From JAEUQQ01 sp963697285 (GTDB taxonomy: Bacteria > Acidobacteriota > Vicinamibacteria > Vicinamibacterales > JAFNAJ01): a stretch of 64,000 nt of DNA. The stretch's first letter is position 1, and every line of letters begins with the position of its first letter. Location: assembly GCA_963697285.1 (NCBI GenBank), contig CAVONI010000004.1, positions 62,001 to 126,000 of the forward strand. The letters run 5' to 3'. Positions 18,261 through 27,628 of this stretch are shown in pieces. The notes under the pieces were generated by a model. That model made no database searches. It had not been told where the DNA came from and worked only from the letters and a program-made list of their open reading frames with translations. The translations under genes and the position numbers were made by a program.

Positions 18261-19226
18261 CTAGCGTCGGCTCCGTCGTGCGAGCCCGGCACCGAGGAGG
18301 GCAGTGCCGAACAAGAGCAGTGACACCGGCTCCGGCACGGGCGCCACCGCCGCGGAATACTCGAGGTACACCAGTCCATTGGCGCCCGCACCACCGGCGA
18401 TCCGGTTGCCGCTGACGTTGAAATCCAGCCCGCCGGCACCGCCGCCCGCCCCGTAGCCGCTGCCACCGCGCCCGCTGTACGACGCCGCACCAGCGCTCGC
18501 CAGGGGCCCCAAGCCGTTGATCAGGATGCCGCCTGCGCCGCCGCCGCCGGCATGGGTGCCGGTCCCACCCGCTCCACCGAGGCCGGCGCCCAGGACATTG
18601 TCGGTGAACAGCGACAGCAGTGCCGCGTAACTGCCGGTGCCAAGCCCGATGGGCATAGAAGACCCGGCAGCGCAGCCGCTCCCGTTACTCCCGCCGGTCC
18701 CACCAGATCCGCCGATGGTGCCCGAGTTGCACGACGCACCGCCGCCTGAACTGCCATTGTGGCCCCCCAGGTTCACGCCGGCGACTACGCCGCCGCCAAG
18801 CGCCGTCAGCGAGGCTCCAAAGCTCGATGCCGTGCCTGCCGTGAGCCCGACAATGTCGTTGCAACCGACGCAGTTCAGAGCGCCGCTGCCACCCTGGCCA
18901 ACGACGATCGGAATGCTGTCGCCGGGTGTCACGACGAACGTGCCGGTGGCCAGGTACCCAGCGCCGCCGCCGCCCTGGTGACCGTTTGCCCCGCCTCCAC
19001 CGCCACCAATGGCAAGCACCTTCACCGAGGTGACCCCCGTGGGCACCACGAAGGCTCCGTTAGACGTGTAGGTGATGGCAGCTGCGGCTGCCACGGAAGG
19101 AGTCGCCACCACGGCGGCCGTCGCCAGGCACACCGCGGCGAGCACCCCACGTGTCGATGCGACGAGAGGCGTGTGCACCAACCGCGTGATCGCGGTGATG
19201 CCTGACGTGCTGAGTTCTCGTTTCAC
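18261..19226 (-). CDS. Glycine-rich PEP-CTERM secreted protein
   Basis: 321 aa. The GTG start (VKRELSTSG) has GGAG 8 nt upstream; the frame is open further upstream but without a ribosome site. A signal peptide to about residue 50 ends in AAAAAITYTS. The body (about 70-285) is a Gly/Ala/Ser-rich low-complexity repeat field (GGGGGG, GGHNGSSGGGA, GGSGGTGG). The C-terminus VPEPVSLLLFGTALLGAGLARRSRR is a PEP-CTERM signal. The first part, ITYTSNGAFVVPTGVTSVKVLAIGGGG, resembles glycine-rich surface proteins. It is likely a cell-surface or matrix protein; the function is unknown. Confidence 0.82.
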   Translation of the reverse strand: MKRELSTSGITAITRLVHTPLVASTRGVLAAVCLATAAVVATPSVAAAAAITYTSNGAFVVPTGVTSVKVLAIGGGGGGANGHQGGGGAGYLATGTFVVTPGDSIPIVVGQGGSGALNCVGCNDIVGLTAGTASSFGASLTALGGGVVAGVNLGGHNGSSGGGASCNSGTIGGSGGTGGSNGSGCAAGSSMPIGLGTGSYAALLSLFTDNVLGAGLGGAGGTGTHAGGGGAGGILINGLGPLASAGAASYSGRGGSGYGAGGGAGGLDFNVSGNRIAGGAGANGLVYLEYSAAVAPVPEPVSLLLFGTALLGAGLARRSRR

Positions 19227-19676
19227 AGTCTTCTCCTGCGTCTGGCGTGCCCGCCCTCGCGACAACGGCATGTCATATCGCCGCGGAGGGGCACGCGCGG
19301 AACGGTCGCAACACCCGTGCTGGATTTTGCAGCCAGCCTGCCAGCAAAACCGATACCAGCTCGTCATTGGCGACTTCGAAGGAGATGTCTTTATCCGGTG
19401 GTGGCGGCACACCAGGATGTTCTCCTACGGGCAGACAATTGTCTTTCTGGCCATGGTTGGAGCAGCACCGGAAGCCCGTCGTCAAGCTGAGTGGAATCTC
19501 GCGGGTCATCGTCCTCCTCGACGTTGCCCGGGCTTGCTGGCGGCGCAGCCAACAGCGGTGGCAACAAGCCCACGACTCCTCGACCTGGACCGCCGATCAT
19601 GTTGTCGGTGGGGAAGACAGAATTCACTCTGGAGTGAGACTCCGCATTCAACTCAGACAGGCGCATAATTCACACC
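19227..19676. other. Intergenic region, locally AT-richer, no supported gene
   Basis: 450 bp between divergent genes. A 78-codon minus-strand frame (19273-19509) has no recognisable family and no clear ribosome site. The stretch around 19340-19460 is AT-richer than its surroundings. No riboswitch was recognised. The promoters for both flanking genes must lie here. Confidence 0.4.
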
Positions 19677-20270
19677 GTGGGCCTCTTCGATCAACTGCGA
19701 TACGGCATCGCGTTGTTCCTCGTCGTCTTTGGGCCGGCGTCAGTGATCTTCTGGGTGATGGTCCACCCGCTCGCGGGCTTCTGGCGACGCGTTGGCTACT
19801 GGTGGGGCTACGCGGCCGGCCTGGCGGTTTCGACCGTCACGGCCCTGGCCTGCTACCGGGCGAGCGGATGGATCGCGGGCACCGACCTCGGCCCTCACAT
19901 GTTCACGACCGGGCCTGGCATCGTGGTGCTGGTGATCGCCGGAGTGTTCCGGAGGCACCTGCAGCGGCAACTGCACAACAGCATCCTGTTCGGGTTACCG
20001 GAACTCGCGCCAGAGCGTTATCCCGGCCGGTTGTTGACCGAAGGGATCTACGCGCACATGCGGCATCCCAGGTACGCGCAGATCGTCGTGGCGCTCCTCG
20101 GCTGGGCGCTGCTCAGCAATTACGTCACGTCGTACGTTGTCGTGCTGATCGTGATCGCCGCGATTGCGCTCGTCATTCCGCTCGAGGAACGGGAACTGGC
20201 CGAGCGCTTCGGCGCCGAGTACGAAACCTATCGCCGACGCGTGCCCGCGCTGATCCCGCACTGGCGGTGA
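19677..20270 (+). CDS. Isoprenylcysteine carboxyl methyltransferase-like membrane protein
   Basis: 197 aa with a GTG start. Hydrophobic segments lie at about 8-28, 42-62, 78-95 and 140-165. The C-terminal SAM-binding signature of the ICMT/PEMT family is clear: LLTEGIYAHMRHPRYAQ, then PLEERELAERFGAEYETYRRRVP. Bacterial members are poorly characterised; the lipid or isoprenoid substrate is unknown. No strong ribosome site is visible, so the exact start is uncertain. Confidence 0.8.
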   Translation: MGLFDQLRYGIALFLVVFGPASVIFWVMVHPLAGFWRRVGYWWGYAAGLAVSTVTALACYRASGWIAGTDLGPHMFTTGPGIVVLVIAGVFRRHLQRQLHNSILFGLPELAPERYPGRLLTEGIYAHMRHPRYAQIVVALLGWALLSNYVTSYVVVLIVIAAIALVIPLEERELAERFGAEYETYRRRVPALIPHWR

Positions 20271-20342
20271 TGGCCAGCCCGGGAGATCCCGAGCCGGGCC
20301 GGGTCTGCCCGCCGCCCGCAAGGCCAATCGCGTGAGCTGCTG

Positions 20343-21296
20343 TCAGAGCGAGGCGGGCGGGCTGACCGGTTCGACCTCGTCGAGACGCGCCAGATCGATC
20401 GCCACCCGGTCGGTGTCAGACAGGTACATGTCGGCGAAGCGGGCGCCCCACGCAATGTCGGTCTTGTCGTAGCTGGTCTTGGCGTGCACGGTCTGTGCGA
20501 AGGTCTCGTCGTCGGCGCTGACCATGCAGACGATCTCCGGATCGACGTCGGCCAGCGACGCCTGCGTGAGGCCGCGCAGGGGGCTCGTCTCGGTGATCGG
20601 GTGGACGATGACCCAGTGCAACGGCATGAAGATGATGGTGTCGCGCTCGAGCGTGAGTTGGTCGAAGCGGCGGCGGCGCCGGCTGGTGTCGTCGACCCAC
20701 CGGGCGAACGAGACGACGGCGTGGACGTCCGTCAAGTCGTGGTTCCGCAGGTTGACGAGACGGAACATGAGGGCCCAGCCGTTCTCGTAGGGCGCGATCA
20801 GCGCGTGTTGGCTGAAACGGATCTTGGCCGTCGGGCGCGTGAAGCGCGCGAACAGCAGCCCGCTGAGCACCGCGAACCCGAGGAGCCCGACCAGGGCCTC
20901 GACGGCCACCAGGCTGTTCGCCGTCCGCGTGAGCGGAACGAGCGTGCCGTAGCCGATGGTCGCGAGCGTCTGGACGCTGAAGAAGAGGCAGTCCTCGAAG
21001 CGCGCCAGGGGCGACAGCGCCGCGCCGGTGAGCGCGCCCGGTCCGGCCAGCCAGTAGAGCGACGCGAAGACGAGGTTCGTCGCGACGTACCCCGCCACCA
21101 TCAGCGCCAGCAGGCGGGGAATCGGCAGCGACAGCAGCGTGTGGTACGCGTTGTACGGATGGAACGGGCTGAAGTCGTTCCGGCGCACGTTGAAGGTGCC
21201 GTCACGGTTGAGGAGCCGGACGCGGCTCCGCTCAGACAGCTTGCCGCCCAGGCCCAGGTCGTGGTCCAGGCGTTCGCGCGCGGATGGCTCAGGCAT
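20343..21296 (-). CDS. Inward-rectifier (Kir-type) potassium channel
   Basis: 317 aa, usual size for bacterial KirBac proteins. Outer helix about 55-80 (RLLALMVAGYVATNLVFASL), pore helix and selectivity filter TIGYGTLVPL near 115, inner helix about 130-155. The C-terminal immunoglobulin-like cytoplasmic domain starts at FTRPTAKIRFSQHALIAPYENG and includes ETSPLRGLT. An upstream extension of the frame overlaps the gene on the other strand and is rejected; MPEPSARERLDHDLG is the likely start. Confidence 0.9.
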   Translation of the reverse strand: MPEPSARERLDHDLGLGGKLSERSRVRLLNRDGTFNVRRNDFSPFHPYNAYHTLLSLPIPRLLALMVAGYVATNLVFASLYWLAGPGALTGAALSPLARFEDCLFFSVQTLATIGYGTLVPLTRTANSLVAVEALVGLLGFAVLSGLLFARFTRPTAKIRFSQHALIAPYENGWALMFRLVNLRNHDLTDVHAVVSFARWVDDTSRRRRRFDQLTLERDTIIFMPLHWVIVHPITETSPLRGLTQASLADVDPEIVCMVSADDETFAQTVHAKTSYDKTDIAWGARFADMYLSDTDRVAIDLARLDEVEPVSPPASL

Positions 21297-21527
21297 GGCG
21301 GTCGTCGCACATCGTAGCCGGATCCGCGCGCGCTGGAACACGTCGTCCTGGCCGATTGCCAGCGGCCGACCCTCGATTGGCGATCTGCGCCGCGCCACCG
21401 GGACGGGTGGCGCCTGCTGCGCTACCATCCCGGCGTCGACTGCCCAGGCCAGTCGGAAGGGCCGCCACGGTCGTTCAGGCGGGCCGACCCTGGCGAGCAC
21501 ACAGGGCGAATCGACGCGGAGAGGCCC

Positions 21528-23028
21528 ATGACTTCCAGGAAGACTGTCGTTTCGCTGCTGCTCGCGTTCACCGTCACCCTGGGCGTGCCGCCCGCTGCTG
21601 GAGCCGCGCCCACGCTGAAGGGCCGTGCCGTGTGGGCGCATCCGCGCGATGCGGGCACGACCGAGGCCTCGGTCCGCGCCTTCGTGACGCAACTCGCCAG
21701 CGCCCACGTCAACACCGTGGTCATGGAGGTGAAGACCGCCACCGGTGTGACGCCAGCCAGCGTTTCGCCGATGCGGTCGTCGCCGGCTACCGCGACTTCG
21801 ACTTCCCCGCCGTCCTGATTCGCGAGGCGCACGCCCGCGGCATCCAGGTGCACGCCTGGTTCTTCGACTACGCCGAGGGCGCCAACTCTCATGTGGCGAA
21901 GACACATCCGGAGTGGCTGGCGCTCGGCCCGGACGGCAAGCCGACGACCGCCGAGACCCTGCGTGGGCGGTCCTATGCTCTGGCGTGGATGTGCCCGGCG
22001 CGTCGTCCCGGCTACACCGACCAGTGGCTGATTCCACTCATCACCGAGTTTGCGGAGCGCTACGACGTTGACGCAGTCCACCACGACTACGTGCGTTACC
22101 CCGGCGACGTGGCGCCCGACACCTACTGTTTCTGTGACTTCTGCCTGAAGGCGTTGCCCGCCCACGCGTCGTATTTCTCGCCGGCGCGGCCCGACGACCG
22201 CCTGCTGTCGCCGTTCGACCGCCCGCACCTCGAGGCGCACTGGGAGCGCAGCCCCAAAGTGCTGCCGCCGAACTGGGATCAGTATTCGCGCGAGATGAAG
22301 AGCCGCTTCCTTCTCGAGGGAAGCTACTTCGCCGGCGGCCACCTCGACCTCGACTACTTCTTCTACGAGTACCGGGCGCACCACATCGCCGAGTTCACGC
22401 GCGAGGTGTTCGAGGCCGTGCGCAAGGTGAAACCCCGCATCGAGGTGTCGGCCGCCGTGTTCAAGAACCCCGTCCAGAGCGGACGGTTCATCGGGCAGGA
22501 CTGGCGGCGGTTCTCGCCCTGGGTCCGTACCCGATGCCCATGGACTACCGCGGGCACTTTGCGGGGACGTTCGAGACGCATCTCGACCTGCTGGCCGAGG
22601 CCATCCAGCAACAGAAGACCTGGGCGCGCGACTTCCCGCACCTCTGGATCGGGATCGCCGCCACGCAACTCTACGATGAGGAACGACAGCCACTCGTGGC
22701 GCTTCGCGCCCTCGCGGCCAACGGGGTCGCCGGCGCCGAGGCGCGGAGCACGCTCGACCGTGTGGCCGCGCGCCTGAAGACGTTTGCGCCAGCCCTGCAC
22801 GCAGCGCTCGAGTCGTATGTCGCGTCGCCCAACGCACCCGGCGACATCGTCGCCCGCATCGACGCGTTCCTCGCCGACCCGCCCGCTGGCTACTACCCAC
22901 CGCAGAAACTGACGACGACGCTCGACCGCGTGCGTGCTCAGGATGTCGAGGGCGTGGTGGTGTTCTCGACGTCGGGCCTGACGTCGGCGAAGCTCTGGGA
23001 GGCACTGGCCGAGTTCTTCGCGAAGTGA
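21528..23028 (+). pseudogene. Family-10-like glycoside hydrolase (GHL10 type), two frameshifts as read
   Basis: A signal peptide (MTSRKTVVSLLLAFTVTLGV) leads into LKGRAVWAHPRDAGTTEAS and NTVVMEVKTATGVT. The frame then breaks near 21753 and continues as SQRFADAVVAGYRDFDFP through DVDAVHHDYVRYPGD and YCFCDFCLKAL. It breaks again near 22516-22533 and continues PMPMDYRGHFAGTFE to the stop. Both breaks are explained by one missing base. The repaired protein is about 500 aa, with the TIM-barrel pattern of GHL10-like secreted glycosidases. There are no internal stops other than those caused by the shifts. Confidence 0.8.
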
Positions 23029-23329
23029 GAGAGGTCCAGGCCGGGTGTTCGACAGAGGCGACCGAAGCACGTGGCGCCTTCGTCGCGAAACCAGTATTCG
23101 GAGGAGACCTTGAAGAAAGTGCTGGGGTGGTCCAGGAGCGGTAGTCAATTCGCCTGGGACCTTCACGAGCAGTGCGACTGTCGGCGGCACCATGAAGGTC
23201 GTGAGATCCGGACTCGCCGCCCTGCTGGCGGGCGTGCTGCCGGTGTCGCCGCGCTAAGTCCACCTCACGGGCCACTGCGGCGCGAAGGCGGTTGGAGGTA
23301 CAAAACACGTACAGCAAATTTCCGCGCGG
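23029..23329. other. Intergenic region, nothing recognised
   Basis: About 300 bp between the glycosidase-like gene and the toxin gene. Open frames here have no family-like sequence. No terminator hairpin with a T-run was seen. Confidence 0.4.
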
Positions 23330-23650
23330 TCAGGCTCCCACCTTGACAATCTGCCCTGGCAATGCGGCGCCAACGATCGCCAGCACATCGGCAACGAGCG
23401 GCTGAAGATCCGCGTGTCTGTTGCCCTTCGCGATCAGGACCACGACGGCGATGCTGAACTTGTTGACGTCCTGCTGAAAGGAGAGATTTCGATCGACGGT
23501 GAGAAACACGTCGAACTCATGCTGGGCCAGCCCGAGCAGGTCGCCGTTCTGGCGGCTTGCCCAACCCATTTCGGGGACCGTTCGGGCGTCGTGCCCGATC
23601 AGGTCGCGCTTCAGGCGCTTGGGCAGACACTCGTCAAGCAGAATGCGCAC
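23330..23650 (-). CDS. DUF5615 PIN-like toxin of a type II toxin-antitoxin pair
   Basis: 106 aa. The N-terminus MRILLDECLPKRLKRDL supplies the first acidic residues of the PIN-like fold, and DVFLTVDRNLSFQQ supplies the later acidic site. Family members are predicted RNases. It overlaps the upstream DUF433 antitoxin gene by 17 bp, the usual antitoxin-first arrangement, and has no other neighbours in its operon. Confidence 0.85.
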   Translation of the reverse strand: MRILLDECLPKRLKRDLIGHDARTVPEMGWASRQNGDLLGLAQHEFDVFLTVDRNLSFQQDVNKFSIAVVVLIAKGNRHADLQPLVADVLAIVGAALPGQIVKVGA

Positions 23651-23861
23651 GGGCGAACAGGGCGTCCTTGGCCTGCTCGAGAGCGGCCACTGCCTGCTCC
23701 CGGCTCACGGTCGGAAAATCTTCAAGAAACTCGGAAAGCGGATCGCCTGTTTCGAGGTAATCGAGCAGTGTCTGAAACGGCACGCGTGTGCCGACGAACA
23801 CCGGAGTCCCGCCCATGATCTGTGGGTCGCTGTGCACAACGGGCTGCTTCTCGTTGTCCAT
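23634..23861 (-). CDS. DUF433 antitoxin
   Basis: 75 aa. The DUF433 pattern is visible: HSDPQIMGGTPVFVGTRVPF, LLDYLETGDPLSEFLEDFP, then SREQAVAALE. This helix-turn-helix-like domain is the usual partner of DUF5615 PIN-like toxins. AGGAG precedes the ATG. It should bind and neutralise the downstream product and repress the operon; both roles are inferred from family and arrangement. Confidence 0.87.
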   Translation of the reverse strand: MDNEKQPVVHSDPQIMGGTPVFVGTRVPFQTLLDYLETGDPLSEFLEDFPTVSREQAVAALEQAKDALFARAHSA

Positions 23862-24046
23862 CGTCGCTCCTGCTGCCGACAGAATACCGCTGTTCGTCCG
23901 GGCGACCTACTGCGCGGCGATATCGAACGGTGGGGACCCGAACGCAGACTCTTGACATTGACGAGGATCGGGAGGGAGAGGAAAACCTTTACCCGACACG
24001 CAAGGAAGATGGCGAGCCGTTAACTGTTGATGTTAAGTGACTTATC

Positions 24047-24136
24047 TGGCGGAGGGAGAGGGATTCGAACCCCCGGCACGGTTTCCCGTACAACGGTTTT
24101 CAAGACCGCCGCCTTAAACCACTCGGCCATCCCTCC
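24047..24136 (-). tRNA. tRNA-Ser (anticodon UGA)
   Basis: 90 nt including an encoded CCA. The acceptor arms GGAGGGA / TCCCTCC pair perfectly. The anticodon stem-loop CGGTCTTGAAAACCG gives anticodon TGA. There is a long class II variable arm (GTACGGGAAACCGTGC), and the T arm is GGGGGTTCGAATCCCTC. All features are those of a serine tRNA reading UCA/UCN codons. Confidence 0.97.
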
Positions 24137-24296
24137 GCACGACGCCGGGCGGCGTCGGGACACTCATTATCGTGCAGGTCGCGCCATCCGGGAAGCGATG
24201 TGCGTGGGCGGAGCGAGGACCGCGGCACCACGGACCGCGTTGCGGCCCGTGGTGGTGGCAAGGCGAACGGAATTCCTCGACTTGATGGGCCCAACC

Positions 24297-24953
24297 CTAC
24301 CGCGATCGACGGAAGCGACGTGCGAATCCCACGAGTCCGACGCCGAGCACGAGCAGCGCCGACGGTTCCGGAATCGCCCTCCCCTCGAGGGTGAACGCGT
24401 GGTTCACGTCCAGGCCCGCGAGCCACGGATCGCTGTCCGCGTGCCGGAGCGCCCGTCTGCCGGTTCCAAGGGTGTCACCCCACAGCCACTGCGTGAGGCC
24501 CATGGCCGGCGTTCCCGGATCGTTCTCGAGGATCGAGAGCCAGTACGTGCCAGGGCCGACAGTCCAGCCGGGCAAGGCCGTCGAGTAGCTCCGCCACGGC
24601 ACGGGATCGCCCGAGAGCGCCGTGCTGGCGACCACGACGTCGAGTTGCTGAATCGGCGTCAGTGCCGGTGCGCCGCTGTCGTCGGCAAACAGTCGGAGGG
24701 TGAACGCAAAATTGACCTGCGGCACGACGCCGTCATAGCGGCCGTACCATTGCACCCAGGTGAGCGCCATCGCCTGTGGCAGCACGAACGGATCTGCGAC
24801 CTGCTGGTGCGTGCCAGGTCCGGTGTTGCTGTACTGTCCCTCGGCGGCGGTATCCAGTGGCCGGAGAACAATGACGCCGGCCCGTGCCTGGCCGGCCACC
24901 GCCAGCACGAGGACGCAGACCAGGAAGCCCAGACCGAGCGTGCGTGCGCGCAT
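24297..24953 (-). CDS. PEP-CTERM secreted protein of unknown function
   Basis: 218 aa. A signal peptide (MRARTLGLGFLVCVLVLAVA, cleavage near GQARA-GV) precedes a beta-rich body without recognised catalytic motifs. The C-terminus IPEPSALLVLGVGLVGFARRFRRSR is a clear PEP-CTERM sorting signal. AAGGAGG 9 nt before the ATG fixes the start. It is the third PEP-CTERM protein in this window. It resembles the many such proteins that carry a lectin- or jelly-roll-like body, but that is a guess. Confidence 0.83.
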   Translation of the reverse strand: MRARTLGLGFLVCVLVLAVAGQARAGVIVLRPLDTAAEGQYSNTGPGTHQQVADPFVLPQAMALTWVQWYGRYDGVVPQVNFAFTLRLFADDSGAPALTPIQQLDVVVASTALSGDPVPWRSYSTALPGWTVGPGTYWLSILENDPGTPAMGLTQWLWGDTLGTGRRALRHADSDPWLAGLDVNHAFTLEGRAIPEPSALLVLGVGLVGFARRFRRSR

Positions 24954-25134
24954 GACACCCCTCCTTCGATTCCCGTGGAATCGCAGGGGGCGACGATGAC
25001 GCTGCAATTGCGAGACCTTTTCGCGGGTGCGTGCTGCCCTTCGGTTTCGCTCGATTGAAGAGCTGTTGCGGGTCGCCCGCGGTCGATGTCTTCTCCGGGA
25101 GCGACGAAAGGGATCACCCGTCGCGACTGGCGGC

Positions 25135-26121
25135 TCACATCGTCAGGACGATCTTCCCGACGTGTACGCCGCTCTCGAGGTGCGCGTGGGCCTGCGCCGC
25201 GTCGACGAGTGGGAAGGTGCGGTCGACCACAACCTTGACCTCGCCGCCTTCCAGCCACGGCCAGACGGTCGTCTTCACCGCCGCGGCAATCCTGGCCTTC
25301 TCGTCTGCGCTCCGCGGGCGCAGCGTGGACCCGGTAATCACCGCCTGCTTCTGCATGATCACCCTGACGGGCACTTCGATCGTTCCACCGCCGAGCGTCG
25401 AGATGTAGACGATGCGGCCGCGCGGCTTGAGCGCGTCGAGATCGGCGGCGAAGTACGGCCCGCCGACCATGTCGAGGATGACGTCTGCGCCGCCTTCGGC
25501 AGTGACGATCTTCCCGAAGTCCCCGGATGTCGTGTCGATGGCGCGGTCGGCGCCGAGACCGAGCGCGGTCCTGGCCTTGTCTGCGCCCCTGGCGGTAGCA
25601 ATGACTCGCGCTCCCGCCGCCCTGCCCATCTGGATCGCGGCGACACCGATGCCCGACGTGGCGCCGTGCACGAGCAGCGTCTCGCCTGCCTTCAGGGCGC
25701 CATGCTCGAACACGTTCACGAACACGGTGAAAACGGTTTCTGGAAGGCCCGCCGCCTCGATGAGCGTGAGCCCCCTTGGCACCGGAAGGGCGTGCCGGGC
25801 GTCGACCACGGCGTACTGCGCGTACCCGCCGCCGCCGAGCAATGCCACGACCGCATCGCCCACACGCCACGTCGTCACGTCGGCGCCAACGGCAGCGACC
25901 TCGCCTGCGACTTCGAGGCCGATCGTGTCGGGTGCGCCTGGCGGTGGCGGATAGACGCCGAGGCGCTGGGCCACATCGGGGCGGTTCACGCCTGCGGCGC
26001 GAACGCGGATGAGGATCTGCCCGCGTCCAGGCTCCGGCGTCTCGATCTCGACAGGATGCAGTGCGTCTGCGGGACCCTTGCCGCCGCGGACGGCAATCGC
26101 GGTCATGTGCGACGGGATCAT
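25135..26121 (-). CDS. Zinc-free NAD(P)H:quinone oxidoreductase (MDR superfamily)
   Basis: 328 aa. The GroES-like N-terminal domain (AAGVNRPDVAQRLGVYPPPPG) precedes a Rossmann domain with the nucleotide motif VHGATSGIGVAAIQMGRAAGARV, followed by DVILDMVGGPYF. It lacks zinc-ligand cysteines, as in the PIG3/TP53I3 quinone oxidoreductase subgroup. It starts 19 bp after serS and is probably cotranscribed with it. The physiological quinone or enone substrate is unknown. Confidence 0.88.
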   Translation of the reverse strand: MIPSHMTAIAVRGGKGPADALHPVEIETPEPGRGQILIRVRAAGVNRPDVAQRLGVYPPPPGAPDTIGLEVAGEVAAVGADVTTWRVGDAVVALLGGGGYAQYAVVDARHALPVPRGLTLIEAAGLPETVFTVFVNVFEHGALKAGETLLVHGATSGIGVAAIQMGRAAGARVIATARGADKARTALGLGADRAIDTTSGDFGKIVTAEGGADVILDMVGGPYFAADLDALKPRGRIVYISTLGGGTIEVPVRVIMQKQAVITGSTLRPRSADEKARIAAAVKTTVWPWLEGGEVKVVVDRTFPLVDAAQAHAHLESGVHVGKIVLTM

Positions 26122-26140
26122 GAGCCCTCGCGCACCGTGC

Positions 26141-27433
26141 TCAACGCGCGTCGGGCCCGATCACCTCGAGCCCGCGCATGAAGGGCCGGAGCACCTCTGG
26201 GATGACGATCGATCCGTCGCGCTGCTGGTAGTTCTCCAGGATTGCGATCAGCGTCCGGCCCACGGCCAGCCCGGAGCCGTTGAGCGTGTGCGCGAACTCC
26301 GACTTCCTCTCGCCCTCGCGGCGCACGCGGATCTCGGCGCGGCGCGCCTGGAACGCCTCGGTGTTGCTGCACGAGCTGATCTCGCGATACGTCTGCTGGC
26401 TCGGCAGCCACACCTCGATGTCGTACGTCTTCGCCGAGCCGAATCCCATGTCGCCGGTGCACAACAGCACCGTCCGATACGGGAGGCCGAGCAGTTGGAG
26501 CACGCGCTCGGCGTCACGCACCATGCCCTCGAGCTCGTCGTAGCTCTGCTCGGGCAGCGCGAACTTCACCAGCTCCACCTTGTGGAACTGGTGCTGCCTG
26601 ATGAGCCCGCGCACGTCGGCGCCGTACGAGCCCGCCTCGCTGCGGAAGCACGGTGTGTAGGCCGTGTACTTCAGCGGCAGCGTCGATCCGTCGAGCGTCT
26701 CCTCGCGGTGGAGGTTCGTGAGCGGCACTTCCGCCGTGGGAATGAGATAGAGATCCCAGTCACCGGCAATCTTGAAGAGATCCTCCTCGAACTTGGGGAG
26801 GTTGCCGGTGCCGAGCAAGGCCTTCGACGACACGAGGAACGGCGGATCGACTTCGCGGTAGCCGTGCTCGCGGGTGTGCAGGTCGAGCATGAAGTCGATC
26901 AGCGCGCGCGACAGGCGCGCGCCGGCGCCCGACAGCACGGCGAAGCGCGCACCCGACATGCGTGCGGCGCGCTCGAAGTCGAGGATGCCGAGTGCCGCGC
27001 CGAGGTCGTAGTGCGCCTTCGGCTCGAAGTCGAAGGCACGCGGCTCGCCGACGCGTCGCACCTCGAGGTTGTCGGCGGCGCTGTTGCCCACCGGCACGCT
27101 GGCATGCGGCAGGTTCGGCACACGCTGGAGCAGGTCGGTACGGCGGGCCTCGATCTCCGCGAGTTCAGCGTCGAGCTGCTTCAGGCGATCCGCTCGCTCT
27201 TTCGACAGTGCAAGGAGGTCGGATGCATCGGCACCTGCGCGCTTCCGGCGCGCGATCTCCTCGCCGACTTCGTTGCGCTCGCGCTTCAGCGTCTCGACGA
27301 CGGGGATGCGCGAGCGCCGATCGGCTTCAGCCTCGGCAAGCTGTGCCAGCAGCGGATCGATCCCCGGGCCTCGGGTGCGAAGCCTGTCGCGAACGTCATC
27401 GAAGTGGTCACGGACGAGTGCGGAGTCGAGCAT
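26141..27433 (-). CDS. serS: Seryl-tRNA synthetase
   Basis: 430 aa class II synthetase. The N-terminal tRNA-binding coiled coil spans about 30-100 (DRRSRIPVVETLKRERNEVG). Motif 2 is CFRSEAGSYGADVRGLIRQH, the serine-binding segment is ISSCSNTEAFQARR, and motif 3 is NGSGLAVGRTLIAILENYQ. It charges tRNA-Ser, and via tRNA-Sec would also feed selenocysteine synthesis, which is relevant to selD in this window. The quinone oxidoreductase gene follows closely. Confidence 0.97.
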   Translation of the reverse strand: MLDSALVRDHFDDVRDRLRTRGPGIDPLLAQLAEAEADRRSRIPVVETLKRERNEVGEEIARRKRAGADASDLLALSKERADRLKQLDAELAEIEARRTDLLQRVPNLPHASVPVGNSAADNLEVRRVGEPRAFDFEPKAHYDLGAALGILDFERAARMSGARFAVLSGAGARLSRALIDFMLDLHTREHGYREVDPPFLVSSKALLGTGNLPKFEEDLFKIAGDWDLYLIPTAEVPLTNLHREETLDGSTLPLKYTAYTPCFRSEAGSYGADVRGLIRQHQFHKVELVKFALPEQSYDELEGMVRDAERVLQLLGLPYRTVLLCTGDMGFGSAKTYDIEVWLPSQQTYREISSCSNTEAFQARRAEIRVRREGERKSEFAHTLNGSGLAVGRTLIAILENYQQRDGSIVIPEVLRPFMRGLEVIGPDAR

Positions 27434-27467
27434 CTCGACATTCTATCCGGCGGCTCGCGATCCCGTC

Positions 27468-27620
27468 TCGCGCTCGCCTGGAACTCGGCATCTCTGAGAT
27501 CGCCACTGCGCGTCGCGTGCAGGCCGCAATGGCGGCGGCGACGTTCCAGGCCGGGCCGGCGGCCGCGCTGGCCATGGCACTGACGGCCGGGATTGGCGGC
27601 TGCTCGGCAGGGTCGTCTGA
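27468..27620 (+). pseudogene. Decayed fragment of a VIT1/CCC1-family transporter gene
   Basis: The plus strand encodes LELGISEIATARRVQAAMAAATF, then directly ALAMALTAGIGG and a stop at 27618-27620. The intact gene at 9380-10075 encodes DELGISEITTARPVQAALASAATF and, about 50 codons later, ALAMALTAGIGALFGTVV. The N-terminal half and the segment between the two matches are missing. The remnant lies between two minus-strand genes. It is diverged in sequence from the intact copy, so it is not a recent duplication. Confidence 0.7.
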
Positions 27621-27628
27621 CGCGATCG

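Noticed and set aside
19231..19420. c-di-GMP riboswitch upstream of the glycine-rich PEP-CTERM gene
   Set aside because: The minus-strand leader lacks the conserved GEMM core sequences.
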